A DNA stretch of 64,000 nucleotides, from positions 1 through 64,000 of the forward strand of contig JAERTK010000214.1 in the NCBI GenBank assembly GCA_016844935.1, read 5' to 3'. The translations under genes and the position numbers were made by a program. Below the pieces are notes generated by a model. That model ran no database searches. It worked only from the letters and a program-made list of their open reading frames with translations, and was not told where the DNA came from. Below are positions 48,580-57,631 of the stretch, piece after piece. How positions within the stretch are numbered: the first letter of the stretch is position 1; every line of letters starts with the position of its first letter. Origin of the DNA: Desulfobacteraceae bacterium. GTDB lineage: Bacteria > Desulfobacterota > DSM-4660 > Desulfatiglandales > Desulfatiglandaceae.

Positions 48580-49803
48580 GTGAAGCACATCCATATATTG
48601 AAAAATCCGGTTCAGAAATATGCCTGGGGCTCCAGAACGGCGTTGCATTCCCTTTTAGATTGGCCCGAACCCTGGGAGGAACCGGCAGCGGAACTGTGGA
48701 TGGGCGTCCATCCCAAGGCGCCATCAAAGGTCGAAGTGGACGGTGATTGGCGAAGCCTGGTCGATGTTATTGCAGCCGATCCCATATCCGTTTTAGGTAA
48801 TGATGTAGCAAAACAGTTTTTAAACAAACTCCCTTTTCTGTTTAAGGTCCTTGCGGCTGATCGGCCTTTGTCCATTCAGGTTCATCCGAATATGGAGCAG
48901 GCCCGGGAGGGGTTTGAACGGGAGAACCGGAACAATATTCCGTTTGATGCGCCCAACAGGAGCTACAAGGATGCCTCCCACAAACCCGAGTGCCTGTGTG
49001 CCGTGACACGCTTCGAGGCCATGAAAGGCTTTCGGGCGCCGGAAGATACCTTGAAATTGATGGATCAGGTTTTCAGTGGAACGCCCATGAAAGAACTGGA
49101 TCCATTACGAAAAGACCCAAATGCCAATGGATTGAAGCGCTTTTTTACATCTCTGTTGTCGATGGACAGAACGCGACAAGCTGGGGTGGTCAATGATTCT
49201 GTTCTAGGTGCACAACGGCTCGCCGGTGAAGATCCTGCTTTTCATTGGCTCATGGAATTGAACCGTGAATACCCGGGGGACGTGGGTGTGTTGTCGCCGC
49301 TTTTTTTGAACCTGGTGGACCTTTCCCCCGGAGAAGCTATCTATGTGCCGGCAGGTGAACTTCACGCTTACCTTTCAGGTGTCGGCGTGGAAATCATGGC
49401 CAGTTCGGACAATGTCTTGAGAGGTGGACTGACCCCTAAACATATGGATATCCCGGAGCTTTTGAACGTCGTCAATTTTACCGCCAATCCTGTTATAAAA
49501 CAGCGACCGCTTGCAGATGACGACTTCGAGCGCGTCTACGAAACCCCGGCAGATGAATTTCAACTCTCTCTGATCGTTTTGAAAGACCGGGAACGGTTCA
49601 CCAGTAGAAAAAAAAGAAGTGTGGAGATCCTGATCTGTATGGAGGGGGAAGGCTTGATTGAGGAACTGGATGGCGGTCGGGCGCTGCCGCTAAAAAAAGG
49701 GATGTCCATCATTGTCCCCTCAGCTGTTCCCGTGTATGCCGTTTCGGGCAACATTACCCTGTATAAAGGCGGTGTGGGATGGGGAGCAAACCTTGATTTG
49801 TGA
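48580..49803 (+). CDS. manA: Mannose-6-phosphate isomerase, class I
   Basis: Zinc enzyme interconverting mannose-6-phosphate and fructose-6-phosphate, feeding GDP-mannose for glycans. The 407 residues show NPVQKYAWGSR, the zinc-site motifs PLSIQVHPN, HKPE and YVPAGELHAYLSG, and the signature EIMASSDNVLRGGLTPKHMD. The start chosen is GTG at 48580 with GAGGGAG upstream; the frame extends 36 codons into the hydrolase gene, but that region is non-homologous. It adjoins the glycosyltransferase block, which fits a supply of mannose units (inference). Confidence 0.95.
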   Translation: MKHIHILKNPVQKYAWGSRTALHSLLDWPEPWEEPAAELWMGVHPKAPSKVEVDGDWRSLVDVIAADPISVLGNDVAKQFLNKLPFLFKVLAADRPLSIQVHPNMEQAREGFERENRNNIPFDAPNRSYKDASHKPECLCAVTRFEAMKGFRAPEDTLKLMDQVFSGTPMKELDPLRKDPNANGLKRFFTSLLSMDRTRQAGVVNDSVLGAQRLAGEDPAFHWLMELNREYPGDVGVLSPLFLNLVDLSPGEAIYVPAGELHAYLSGVGVEIMASSDNVLRGGLTPKHMDIPELLNVVNFTANPVIKQRPLADDDFERVYETPADEFQLSLIVLKDRERFTSRKKRSVEILICMEGEGLIEELDGGRALPLKKGMSIIVPSAVPVYAVSGNITLYKGGVGWGANLDL

Positions 49804-49815
49804 TCAAAAAGGATG

Positions 49816-50721
49816 CTATTTTCTGGGTTGCAGAACAACGATATCCTGAAAATCGTGGATGGCCCCTTGCCTTATTTCAAGCACTTCAAACCACTTCACC
49901 CAGTGTTTCCTTATGTAACTTTCAGGTGTAAATGTAATGCCGTATTCATAGGGTTCGCTAAGTATTACCGGTGATGACTTCTTGCTGCTATCTCCATTCG
50001 AAGAACCAACTGTGGTAAGATGGGAATCCTGTTGGAAAATAAACGAATGCGCTCCGTTTTCAAAATCGTAAGTCGCCTCATCAAGCGAGACTCTTTCGAT
50101 GCCGAGCATATCAAAAACCATTTTTTCCGTTCTGGCCCTTTCTAGTGCTTTTGTGCCGTGTACGGTAACAAAAAGATATCCTTTTTCAGCTGATATCCTG
50201 TTCAGTTCTTGAAGAAATTCATCCTGGCTCCGTTCATTTAAATGGGTAAATACGGATATGCTGATGATCGCATCAAATTCGCCGGTGGAAAAAGGGAGTG
50301 GCGGTTTTGGGCCTGTCAGAACCGCATCCATGAAATCCAGGTTTTCATTGATCCAACGGACATGCCGGATATCCACATCACAGCCGGAAATTTTGTAAGG
50401 ATGCCCTTTGAACATTCTTGCCAGCCTTCCGCAACCACATCCGAAATCCAATAATTTCTCAAATTCACAAATTCTTTTGGGTGAGGCTTTTTCGACAGCT
50501 TCAAAAATATGTACCCCGTGTTCGGCAAAATCTTTCTCGTTTAACAATCCACCGACGATGAGCATTAGTTCTTCGGGGGGAAACGGCGCTAGATGGTGTC
50601 GGAGAGACGGATTATTAAACACGGCGTCGTTATTGATCCATGTCCATTTATCCGTTGGCAGGCAGCATCCTTCCTCCCAGTTCGTATTTTCCGGTATTGC
50701 ATCCATTGATTTCTCCATCAT
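49816..50721 (-). CDS. SAM-dependent class I methyltransferase
   Basis: 301-residue methyltransferase with a Methyltransf_11/25-type core: motif I is LLDFGCGCGRLARMF (about 90-104), followed by the acidic residue in ISGCDVDIRHVRW, motif II/III FDAIISISVFTHL and motif IV/post-I YLFVTVHGTKALE. Its start overlaps the end of the glycosyltransferase upstream by ATGA, so it is the last gene of a minus-strand glycan operon and probably methylates a sugar or capping residue. It is convergent with manA (12 nt apart). Confidence 0.85.
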   Translation of the reverse strand: MMEKSMDAIPENTNWEEGCCLPTDKWTWINNDAVFNNPSLRHHLAPFPPEELMLIVGGLLNEKDFAEHGVHIFEAVEKASPKRICEFEKLLDFGCGCGRLARMFKGHPYKISGCDVDIRHVRWINENLDFMDAVLTGPKPPLPFSTGEFDAIISISVFTHLNERSQDEFLQELNRISAEKGYLFVTVHGTKALERARTEKMVFDMLGIERVSLDEATYDFENGAHSFIFQQDSHLTTVGSSNGDSSKKSSPVILSEPYEYGITFTPESYIRKHWVKWFEVLEIRQGAIHDFQDIVVLQPRK

Positions 50722-52124
50722 TCTCCATTTTGATTCTGTTGGAAGACATTCGTGACACGAACGTCGTGGTTCACCAGGCTATCATAGACCTGCTCCAGCT
50801 CGTTAACATATGTGACAATGGATTTCGGTTTTTTAGCGTTTCTTGAAAGCCGCTTGACAATTTCTCTGTTGTGGCAAAGCCGCTGGATGATCTCACTAAG
50901 TGCTTCAACATTCCCCCGTTCGAAAAGAAGACCGTTAAAATCGTTCTGAATGATTTCGCTTACCCCTTCGGTATTCGAACATACCACGGGGATATGGGCC
51001 TCCTGGGCTGAATGGATAATCAGAGGTGAATTTTCATGCCACAGAGACGGTACGACAAGTATGTCAATTTGTTTAAGGATTTTCCCGATGCGCTCATTTG
51101 GGAAAGTTCCGCGGAACTCAATTCTCTGATCGTTCCCAACAATTGTTTGGAGCATGTGGGAATAACTGGGGAATTGCTCAAGTGAACCATATAGTTTCAC
51201 CGAAACAGGAAGATCTTCGGGTGTCAGACGAATCGCTTTCAAGAGAACGTCCGCGCCTTTGTGAAAATACAAAGTCCCAATAAATCCAATCGTTAGCTTT
51301 TTTCCATTGCCTTTCTCCCTAGAAGGCGCGACGCTGTTATCAGATTCAATGCCAAATGTCAGCTTGGAAATTTTTTTTTCTTCCAAACCAAACTTCAATA
51401 ACTTCTTTTTCATAAAGTTTGTTGCCACCAAGATTCTGTTCACCTGGGAAAAGCATTTCTTCATCTTGACTTGCCTCAACAGAATAGATTGAACAAAAGA
51501 AGCATGACGTGTTTTTGGCAGGAGGGGGTTTTTAATGCATTGAATTAGAAATTTTAATGTTGCTCCCGGTACTTTTTCAAAAATAGACTGGAGATGCGGG
51601 CCCTGACTCAGCGCTACCAGATGCCGAATGCAGTTTTCCGCGTCTTTACCGGGTCCGTCACAGATGGAACCGTCTTGGTAGAGCAACTGGTTTGTCGGGC
51701 AAAGTGCCCAGAAATCGGTTGCGGTAAAAACCGTGGGAATCCCTGCTTTTGCACAAACATTGATCGCTTCCGCCGACAACCTTTGAAGATGGTAGAAGTG
51801 AACAGTATCCGGTTGTATCTTTTTCAGTTTTTTCTGAAAATACTGGGAAAAGAAGGGTTCATGATATTCAGCTTCCATGCGATTTTGAATCCACTGAGGC
51901 GATTGAGAACAAAAATAACGATCAACGGTCAGATTGTCGTATTCATATTTGTCAGACAGCACCGTTTGACCTGTTTCTCCCTTGGGAGGAAATCCTGTTA
52001 TGATCGAAACCTCGTGCCCCCTCCTTTTCATTTCCCGGGCCGTTGAATAGGTAAGGATCTCCGTTCCGGAGGAATATTCAGGTAAAAATTGATGGGTCGT
52101 GAACAGTATTTTCATGGGGCGCAA
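50718..52124 (-). CDS. Glycosyltransferase family 4 protein
   Basis: GT-B-fold glycosyltransferase of 468 residues. The N-terminal acceptor domain starts MKILFTTHQFLPEYSSGTE (an ATG three codons into the frame may be the true start), and the C-terminal GT4 domain (about 270-450) contains IGFIGTLYFHKGADVLLKAI and PSLWHENSPLIIHSAQEAHIPVV. The first Glu of EX7E is present; the second is replaced by serine. It is a retaining enzyme using a nucleotide sugar, donor unknown, presumably in surface-glycan assembly. AT-rich compared with the left part of the window. Confidence 0.88.
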   Translation of the reverse strand: MRPMKILFTTHQFLPEYSSGTEILTYSTAREMKRRGHEVSIITGFPPKGETGQTVLSDKYEYDNLTVDRYFCSQSPQWIQNRMEAEYHEPFFSQYFQKKLKKIQPDTVHFYHLQRLSAEAINVCAKAGIPTVFTATDFWALCPTNQLLYQDGSICDGPGKDAENCIRHLVALSQGPHLQSIFEKVPGATLKFLIQCIKNPLLPKTRHASFVQSILLRQVKMKKCFSQVNRILVATNFMKKKLLKFGLEEKKISKLTFGIESDNSVAPSREKGNGKKLTIGFIGTLYFHKGADVLLKAIRLTPEDLPVSVKLYGSLEQFPSYSHMLQTIVGNDQRIEFRGTFPNERIGKILKQIDILVVPSLWHENSPLIIHSAQEAHIPVVCSNTEGVSEIIQNDFNGLLFERGNVEALSEIIQRLCHNREIVKRLSRNAKKPKSIVTYVNELEQVYDSLVNHDVRVTNVFQQNQNGE

Positions 52125-52133
52125 TTGTTAAAG

Positions 52134-52270
52134 GTTCACAGCTTTTCCGAAGAACTTTGCAAAGCTTGAAGCATTTTGAATCCATTTACATCTAAATCTT
52201 TAATAGCGGGTTCCCTAATTACTCTACCTTCCGTTTTCATCCGGGAGCAGATAGTTTGTAAGCTGTGAAC
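52134..52270. repeat. 11-bp perfect inverted repeat bounding a 137-nt element
   Basis: GTTCACAGCTT (52134-52144) and AAGCTGTGAAC (52260-52270) are exact reverse complements and enclose nearly the entire 148-nt gap between two GT4 genes; the right arm ends 2 nt before the downstream gene's stop codon. The interior carries no reading frame of note. It could be a small non-autonomous mobile element or a long-range stem. No clear target-site duplication was seen. Confidence 0.6.
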
Positions 52271-52272
52271 GG

Positions 52273-53649
52273 TTACAACTTCAAGACTTGCTCATAAATG
52301 GCAAGGATATCTTTGGTGTGGTCAGAAACATCTTTTAAATAATTGGCATTTTCGGAAAGTCGATTTATGCGGGAAGGATCATCTGCAACTTTTTGCATTT
52401 TGGATAACAGCTCTTGTACATTGTCCATTTTAAAAGTGTATCCGTTAAAACCATCTTTGACAAATTCATTCATTCCCTTCACGTCGGTAACGATAACCGG
52501 TGTACGCGTGGCAAGGGCGTAAAGGAGCACCAAAGGGCTGTTCTCATACCATCGGGAGGGAATAACCAGAATATCCATTTTTGAAAGATGGCTCGCCAGT
52601 TCCGTTTGAGGAAACGTATTTTTAAATTCTATTTTATCCAGGTCCCTGGAAAGCGCCTTTAGTTGATCCATATACTGACTGTCTTGATCGGATGGACCAT
52701 ATATCATAAGAGAACTGTTGTTTCCTTTCAGCTCCGAAAAAGCACGGATCAGCAAGTCGATCCCTTTATGGTGGGTTATTTGGCCGATGTAGCCGAATGT
52801 TATGTGAGTATCTTTTTTTCGTCTGCACGTCCGGTACCCTTCCACAAGATCAAGGTTAATACCGAAATTAATCTTTCTTAGTTTTTTTGGATTGAAACAG
52901 TTCTTTATGTAGGCATCGAACAAAAAATCAGTGGGAGCAATCATGGCTCGATACACACCATACAGTGGGCGGAGAATGTCAATCCTATCCGTAACTTCAT
53001 TCGTCTGCTCCCATGGGAGACGCGACTTGAAAAAAGGGAGCTTAGTAACATAGGGTAGCATTTCAGCAAAAATCTTCAAAGCAATATCATTATTTATGAA
53101 CCGCCCAATATATTTATGTGATTGGAAACGGACATGGCTTTTGAGATAACAGACCAAACAGTTGGTTGAGCGATGGTTTGGTCCTAGACATAAAGATCCG
53201 TCATAACGCCTGAGTTTGCTGTTGGTACAAATTCCGAAAAAATCCGTAAGGGTTGCAACAGTCGGAATTTCAAGATCCCGCAAGACCTCTAATAGCGTGG
53301 ATGTGTGTCCCATCAAGTGTGTCACATGCGCTATATCCGGACTGATAAGGGCGAGAATATCCCGCAGCACAGGGTACAGATCGGGTCTTACATACATCTG
53401 TTTAAATGTCTTCAAGGGTTGTGAGTTCAGATCAACACAGTGTACCGGCAGTCCATCATATTCATATTTTGTATAGAGTTCTCCCGTACTTTCTTCTCCA
53501 TAGAGAATCGCCGTGAGAATGCTGACCTCATGTCCCTCTGACCTCAACGTTTTTGCTAGTTCCAGCGTATAGGTTTCAGTACCATAAAAATGGTTGGGGA
53601 AAAAACAGTGTACGGGAAGTAAAATTTTTAATGGTTCCATGAACAACAT
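52273..53649 (-). CDS. Glycosyltransferase family 4 protein
   Basis: 458-residue GT-B enzyme, clearly related to its minus-strand neighbour in architecture: N-terminal MEPLKILLPVHCFFPNHFYGTETYTLELAK, an insert with four cysteines (CTNSKLRRYDGSLCLGPN and NCLVC) resembling a metal or disulfide patch seen also in the neighbour, and a GT4 domain with ITFGYIGQITHHKGIDLLIRAF and PSRWYENSPLVLLYALATRTPVI. The second residue of EX7E is tyrosine instead of glutamate. The donor and acceptor are unknown; it probably acts on the same glycan as its neighbours. Confidence 0.88.
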   Translation of the reverse strand: MLFMEPLKILLPVHCFFPNHFYGTETYTLELAKTLRSEGHEVSILTAILYGEESTGELYTKYEYDGLPVHCVDLNSQPLKTFKQMYVRPDLYPVLRDILALISPDIAHVTHLMGHTSTLLEVLRDLEIPTVATLTDFFGICTNSKLRRYDGSLCLGPNHRSTNCLVCYLKSHVRFQSHKYIGRFINNDIALKIFAEMLPYVTKLPFFKSRLPWEQTNEVTDRIDILRPLYGVYRAMIAPTDFLFDAYIKNCFNPKKLRKINFGINLDLVEGYRTCRRKKDTHITFGYIGQITHHKGIDLLIRAFSELKGNNSSLMIYGPSDQDSQYMDQLKALSRDLDKIEFKNTFPQTELASHLSKMDILVIPSRWYENSPLVLLYALATRTPVIVTDVKGMNEFVKDGFNGYTFKMDNVQELLSKMQKVADDPSRINRLSENANYLKDVSDHTKDILAIYEQVLKL

Positions 53650-53746
53650 TTCTCTATGATGAATGCAGAACTTTTTATTCTTTTTCTTTAACCGTAATTG
53701 AGCTGAGCGACCTTGTTACGACAACTCTTCAAAAATCATTTTAAAA

Positions 53747-56194
53747 TTACCTGTTACCCTGTCTTAACAATTCTCCATAGAGCCGATCATATTTATGAAT
53801 CATGGTATTAACCGAATAGTGTTCCAGTGCTCTGATCCTGTTTGAAATGCCGACACTGCGCCTCTTTTCCCTGGCATTCAAAAGGTTTATTATGATATTG
53901 CATAGCTCTTCTTTGTTTGTTCCCAGATGTTCATTTCCGCCTAATATCTCGGAAAGCGCGCCCACGTTGTATCCGGTCACGGGAATTTCCATTCCCATGG
54001 CAAATGGGGAAACCTGGCCGAAGCTCTCTTTCCAGACCGGTGCCACAAACAGGGAAAACTTTCTATAATAGTCCGGTAAACGGTCATATGGTACAAAACC
54101 TGGAAGCTCAAAGTTGGCGGAAACCCCCTGTTCAGCTAATTGAATCTTATAGATATCCAGAAGTGTCCCCCCGCCGATTACAAATACCTTCGTCCGTGGC
54201 CTTCGTTTTACGACATCAATCAATACTTGGATCGAATCTTCTTTTAATTTATCAAGTTCAAGGCGATAAACCATGCCGATGGTATCATCCGGCATCGGAG
54301 TTCCTTTGCGACTAAACATGGCAAGATCACTTCCCGGATAGATTACCAATGATTTATCGACAACGGGTGACGTATAGTGCATGGCATATTCACTGACATA
54401 TACGTACTTGCACACACCGTCATCAATGAAAGGAGCGACAGGTGTATTTACATTTTCAATTACCGAACACCGGTAGTCAGCAGCGGCGGAGAAAGCCTCT
54501 TTGTACCAGTTTGCGTCGCCTTCTCCCCAGTAATGAACATGAACAATTGCAGGCTTTTTCCTCTTGAAAAATGCTAAAAAGTCCTTTGCTTTTTTGTGAC
54601 CCGAAAAATCATTGATCTTTACCCCTGCATATGCGGGGATCCGAGGAATAAAAAAAGTCACAATTTCCTGATCATATTTGTGGCCTAAATATTCAATCAG
54701 ATCAACAATAAGGCGACTTGATCCCCCTGTCATGAAATTAGCAATGACATGGATAATCTTTGGCCTGCCGGATTTGACTGGATGAAGAATTTTTACCGCA
54801 TAGGTTTTGTCATCCGTTTTCTGTTCAACAATTTCAGGGGACAATGCCTTTCCGGATTTCAATTTCAGTTTGATTTTCCTGAACCTCGTCAGCCATAACC
54901 ATCCTTTTGAAAAAAAGATTTCCTTCAAAAGCAATTCCTTTGTTTCCAGCTGGGTATTTAGATTCTCAATTTTCTGTTTCAAAGAATTGAGTTCCTGATC
55001 TTTGTTTGAAATGACGGAATTGAGTTCCTGATCTTTGTTTGAAATGATGGCGGTTAGAGCCTTAATTTCATGGTTCGCTTTTGCCAGGCGGACATCTTTT
55101 TCACTTAGTAATCCATGAAGTTTTTTGAGATATCCATCTACCCATTCAAGTTTCGCATTCTTCTTTATAACTTCAGCATCGAGTTTCTGCAAATGCCCAT
55201 TAGCCTCGCGTATTTCAGAGCGAAAACTTTCGATAAGGACATTCGCTTTTTGAAGTGCTTGCTCATTTAATGATGCTGACTTTTGAGCTGTTTCAAAATC
55301 TTCACGATACTTTCCAATCCACCCGGAAAAATTTATTTCCGGATTTTTGGACAAACCCCTATATAAAGCAGATATTTCCCTTTTCTTGATAGACTTTGCG
55401 GCAAGCATCCTTTCCCAGTCGCCCGTTTTAAAAAGAGCGTAAAGAATTTCCAGATGTCTTAGAAATGGGTGCTCCCCGATGGTGTTATTTTGGTGCAAAC
55501 GGTATTTTAGGAGCTTTTCTTCAAGTATCGCAACGGCGTACTTGCTGGAAATCCGGAGGAGCAGTTCATAATCGTGACAGTATTTCAAAAGAGTGCTGAA
55601 TTTTTCCTCATGCTCAAAGATGGAGGATCTTATAAAGATGTTGGATGTGGAAACGATGAAGTTGTACTTGACAAGAGAGATATACGCCGAATCATATTCC
55701 GCTCTGTTTTTTAAAGCGGTATCGTACCACTCAAGCCACTCATTATATTCAGGACCCTCTGTAACTTTTTCATTGGTCGTATTTATGGGTTGAATGAGAG
55801 AACTCACCAACACTTTGTCAGGATTCACGTCAAGAAATGAACTCATTTTCATCAGTCGATCAGGATAATACAGATCGTCTGAATTCAATATGGAAATGTA
55901 CTCTCCCTTTGAAAGTTCAATACCCTTGTTGATCGTCTCTGCAGCCCCCTGGTTTTCTTGGGCAAAAAATTTGATTCTTTTATCTTTTATTTGTTTAATG
56001 CGTTGTGCACTGCTGTCTGTTGACCCGTCATCGATAATAATGAGTTCAAATTTATTGAGGGTCTGAGCCAGTACGCTCTGAATTGCTCTTACCACATAAT
56101 TTTCATGATTGTAGGAAGGAATAATTACGCTTACTTTAGGTTTGTTGGTGTTTGGCTTCTTTTTCATTAGGATTCGATTATTGGGATGTACCAC
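53747..56194 (-). CDS. Bifunctional glycosyltransferase: GT2 - coiled coil - GT4
   Basis: 815-residue fusion. The N-terminal GT-A (GT2) domain (about 15-240) has VSVIIPSYNHENYVVRAIQSVLAQ, IIDDGSTD and the DxD-like ILNSDDLYYPDRL. A helical region follows, then a coiled-coil linker (about 310-430) that contains an 11-residue tandem repeat. A GT4 domain (about 475-800) has IHVIANFMTGGSSRLIVDLIEYL and VWKESFGQVSPFAMGMEIPV, where the second EX7E Glu is phenylalanine. Two catalytic domains on one chain could add alternating sugars, with the coiled coil setting distance or oligomer state (inference). First gene of the minus-strand block. Confidence 0.88.
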   Translation of the reverse strand: MVHPNNRILMKKKPNTNKPKVSVIIPSYNHENYVVRAIQSVLAQTLNKFELIIIDDGSTDSSAQRIKQIKDKRIKFFAQENQGAAETINKGIELSKGEYISILNSDDLYYPDRLMKMSSFLDVNPDKVLVSSLIQPINTTNEKVTEGPEYNEWLEWYDTALKNRAEYDSAYISLVKYNFIVSTSNIFIRSSIFEHEEKFSTLLKYCHDYELLLRISSKYAVAILEEKLLKYRLHQNNTIGEHPFLRHLEILYALFKTGDWERMLAAKSIKKREISALYRGLSKNPEINFSGWIGKYREDFETAQKSASLNEQALQKANVLIESFRSEIREANGHLQKLDAEVIKKNAKLEWVDGYLKKLHGLLSEKDVRLAKANHEIKALTAIISNKDQELNSVISNKDQELNSLKQKIENLNTQLETKELLLKEIFFSKGWLWLTRFRKIKLKLKSGKALSPEIVEQKTDDKTYAVKILHPVKSGRPKIIHVIANFMTGGSSRLIVDLIEYLGHKYDQEIVTFFIPRIPAYAGVKINDFSGHKKAKDFLAFFKRKKPAIVHVHYWGEGDANWYKEAFSAAADYRCSVIENVNTPVAPFIDDGVCKYVYVSEYAMHYTSPVVDKSLVIYPGSDLAMFSRKGTPMPDDTIGMVYRLELDKLKEDSIQVLIDVVKRRPRTKVFVIGGGTLLDIYKIQLAEQGVSANFELPGFVPYDRLPDYYRKFSLFVAPVWKESFGQVSPFAMGMEIPVTGYNVGALSEILGGNEHLGTNKEELCNIIINLLNAREKRRSVGISNRIRALEHYSVNTMIHKYDRLYGELLRQGNR
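54984..55049. repeat. Two-copy 33-bp tandem repeat inside the fusion glycosyltransferase
   Basis: Units 54984-55016 and 55017-55049 match at 32 of 33 positions. In the protein this is a duplicated 11-residue unit (ISNKDQELNSV / ISNKDQELNSL) in the coiled-coil linker; 11 residues is one hendecad turn. The near identity implies recent duplication. Confidence 0.9.
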
Positions 56195-56578
56195 TGCTGT
56201 ATAGAGTGTAATTGCGTTCGATTGCGGCTTTCAGCTTTCAGCTTTTCAACCATGAAGGATAATGCTGTGATCACGACCGGAAATGTTTAAAAGAGAAAAT
56301 CTGAATAGCAGAAAATAGATTCAGAGTCAAAATTTTAATTTCTACAGAAGTATGCCAAGAGTAGACTTCATCAAAGGAAAATCATTTTCGAACGCTTCTA
56401 GAGCAAAGAAGAAATGGCGATGCTGATTTTTCTGTTGCAATACAAGTCTAAAGATGACCAAAATATAGAAACAGAATCAAAAAAATAAAGTCTTTCTGCA
56501 GTACGGACGACATCGGTAAAGGACGCTTTAAAAAATGCTCGAATATAAATGCATAAAAAATCAATCCATCCATGACTT
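56195..56578. other. AT-rich intergenic region, no gene seen
   Basis: A 384-nt divergent gap between the fusion glycosyltransferase and the epimerase. It contains a short CTTTCAG repeat near 56223-56240 and otherwise unstructured AT-rich sequence. It must hold the promoters of both units, but no convincing -35/-10 pair was assigned. A small minus-strand frame at 56398-56619 overlaps the epimerase start and is not supported. Confidence 0.6.
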
Positions 56579-57631
56579 ATGAATGAACCAACTTCAAAAT
56601 TTGGAAATCGGAACCCCAAAACCCGGATAGCCTTTTCAAATGGTGCAAAATTGCGTTGCCTCGTTATGGGAGGCGCTGGATTTATCGGATCTCATATTGT
56701 AGATGCCCTTGTAGGAAAAGGACACGATGTCCGAGTGTTTGACCTGCCTCATATCAGCATGGAAAATCTGATTCAATTAACCGAGGCTGTAGTGATCTTT
56801 AATGGTGATTTCAATAACATCAGAGATATCTCAAATGCCCTTGATGGTGTGGATGTTGTAATTCATCTTGTTGGATTGACTTTGCCTGGGCCGTCTAACC
56901 AAAACCCTGTATACGATGTGGAAACTACGGTGATAGGTACTCTGAAGTTACTTGATGCGGCCGTAAAAAAAGGTGTCAAGAAAGTAGTGTTCGCCTCTTC
57001 CGGGGGAACCGTTTATGGAATCCCGAATATCCTTCCAATTCCAGAGGCCCATCCAACCTTCCCGTTGTGTTCCTATGGCATAACAAAACTCATGGTTGAA
57101 AAATATTTGGAGTTGTTTCGTCATCTTAAGGGTCTTGAGTATACTGTGCTTCGTATTGCCAATCCATATGGAGAGAGGCAACGTATGGACAACGTTCAGG
57201 GGGCTATTGCTGTTTTTTTAGGTAGAGTTCTTGTAGGGGGAAAAATCACAATCTGGGGGGATGGGTCCGTTGCAAGGGATTACTTACATGTCAGCGACCT
57301 GGTCACGGCCTTTTTGAAAGTAATTGAACAGGATACCCATGAAAGAATTTACAATATCGGTAGCGGTCATGCCGTTTCACTAAAAAATGTCCTGACCGTT
57401 ATCAAACATGTAACGGGTAGAAGGCTTTGTGTGGAATATACGGATGCCCGCAAAGAAGATGTGCCGATCAATTGTCTCGATATTGGACTTGCAATTCGAG
57501 ATTTGCATTGGCATCCTGTTTTATCTCTGGAGGATGGGATTTCGCGGACTTGGGAATGGATGCGGAACCATGGAAATTGGAATAGGGGGCAAACCTTAAG
57601 AGGATCGCGCTCAGAAATCAACAATGGATGA
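56579..57631 (+). CDS. NAD-dependent sugar-nucleotide epimerase/dehydratase
   Basis: 350-residue extended short-chain dehydrogenase similar to UDP-glucose 4-epimerase. The N-terminal Rossmann motif is GGAGFIGSHIVDALVGKGHDVRVFD (GxxGxxG, about 33-57); the catalytic S-S-G-G-T-V-Y-G and Y-G-I-T-K (YxxxK) motifs follow, then IANPYGERQ and a substrate domain with YLHVSDLV. It likely supplies an epimerised sugar nucleotide to the adjacent glycosyltransferases; the exact substrate cannot be told. The first 30 residues are polar and an internal start is possible. The stop overlaps the next gene by 8 nt. Confidence 0.9.
   Translation: MNEPTSKFGNRNPKTRIAFSNGAKLRCLVMGGAGFIGSHIVDALVGKGHDVRVFDLPHISMENLIQLTEAVVIFNGDFNNIRDISNALDGVDVVIHLVGLTLPGPSNQNPVYDVETTVIGTLKLLDAAVKKGVKKVVFASSGGTVYGIPNILPIPEAHPTFPLCSYGITKLMVEKYLELFRHLKGLEYTVLRIANPYGERQRMDNVQGAIAVFLGRVLVGGKITIWGDGSVARDYLHVSDLVTAFLKVIEQDTHERIYNIGSGHAVSLKNVLTVIKHVTGRRLCVEYTDARKEDVPINCLDIGLAIRDLHWHPVLSLEDGISRTWEWMRNHGNWNRGQTLRGSRSEINNG

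Noticed and set aside
56398-56619. 73-codon minus-strand frame in the gap before the epimerase
   Set aside because: It overlaps the epimerase start, has no ribosome binding site of note and an unremarkable composition.
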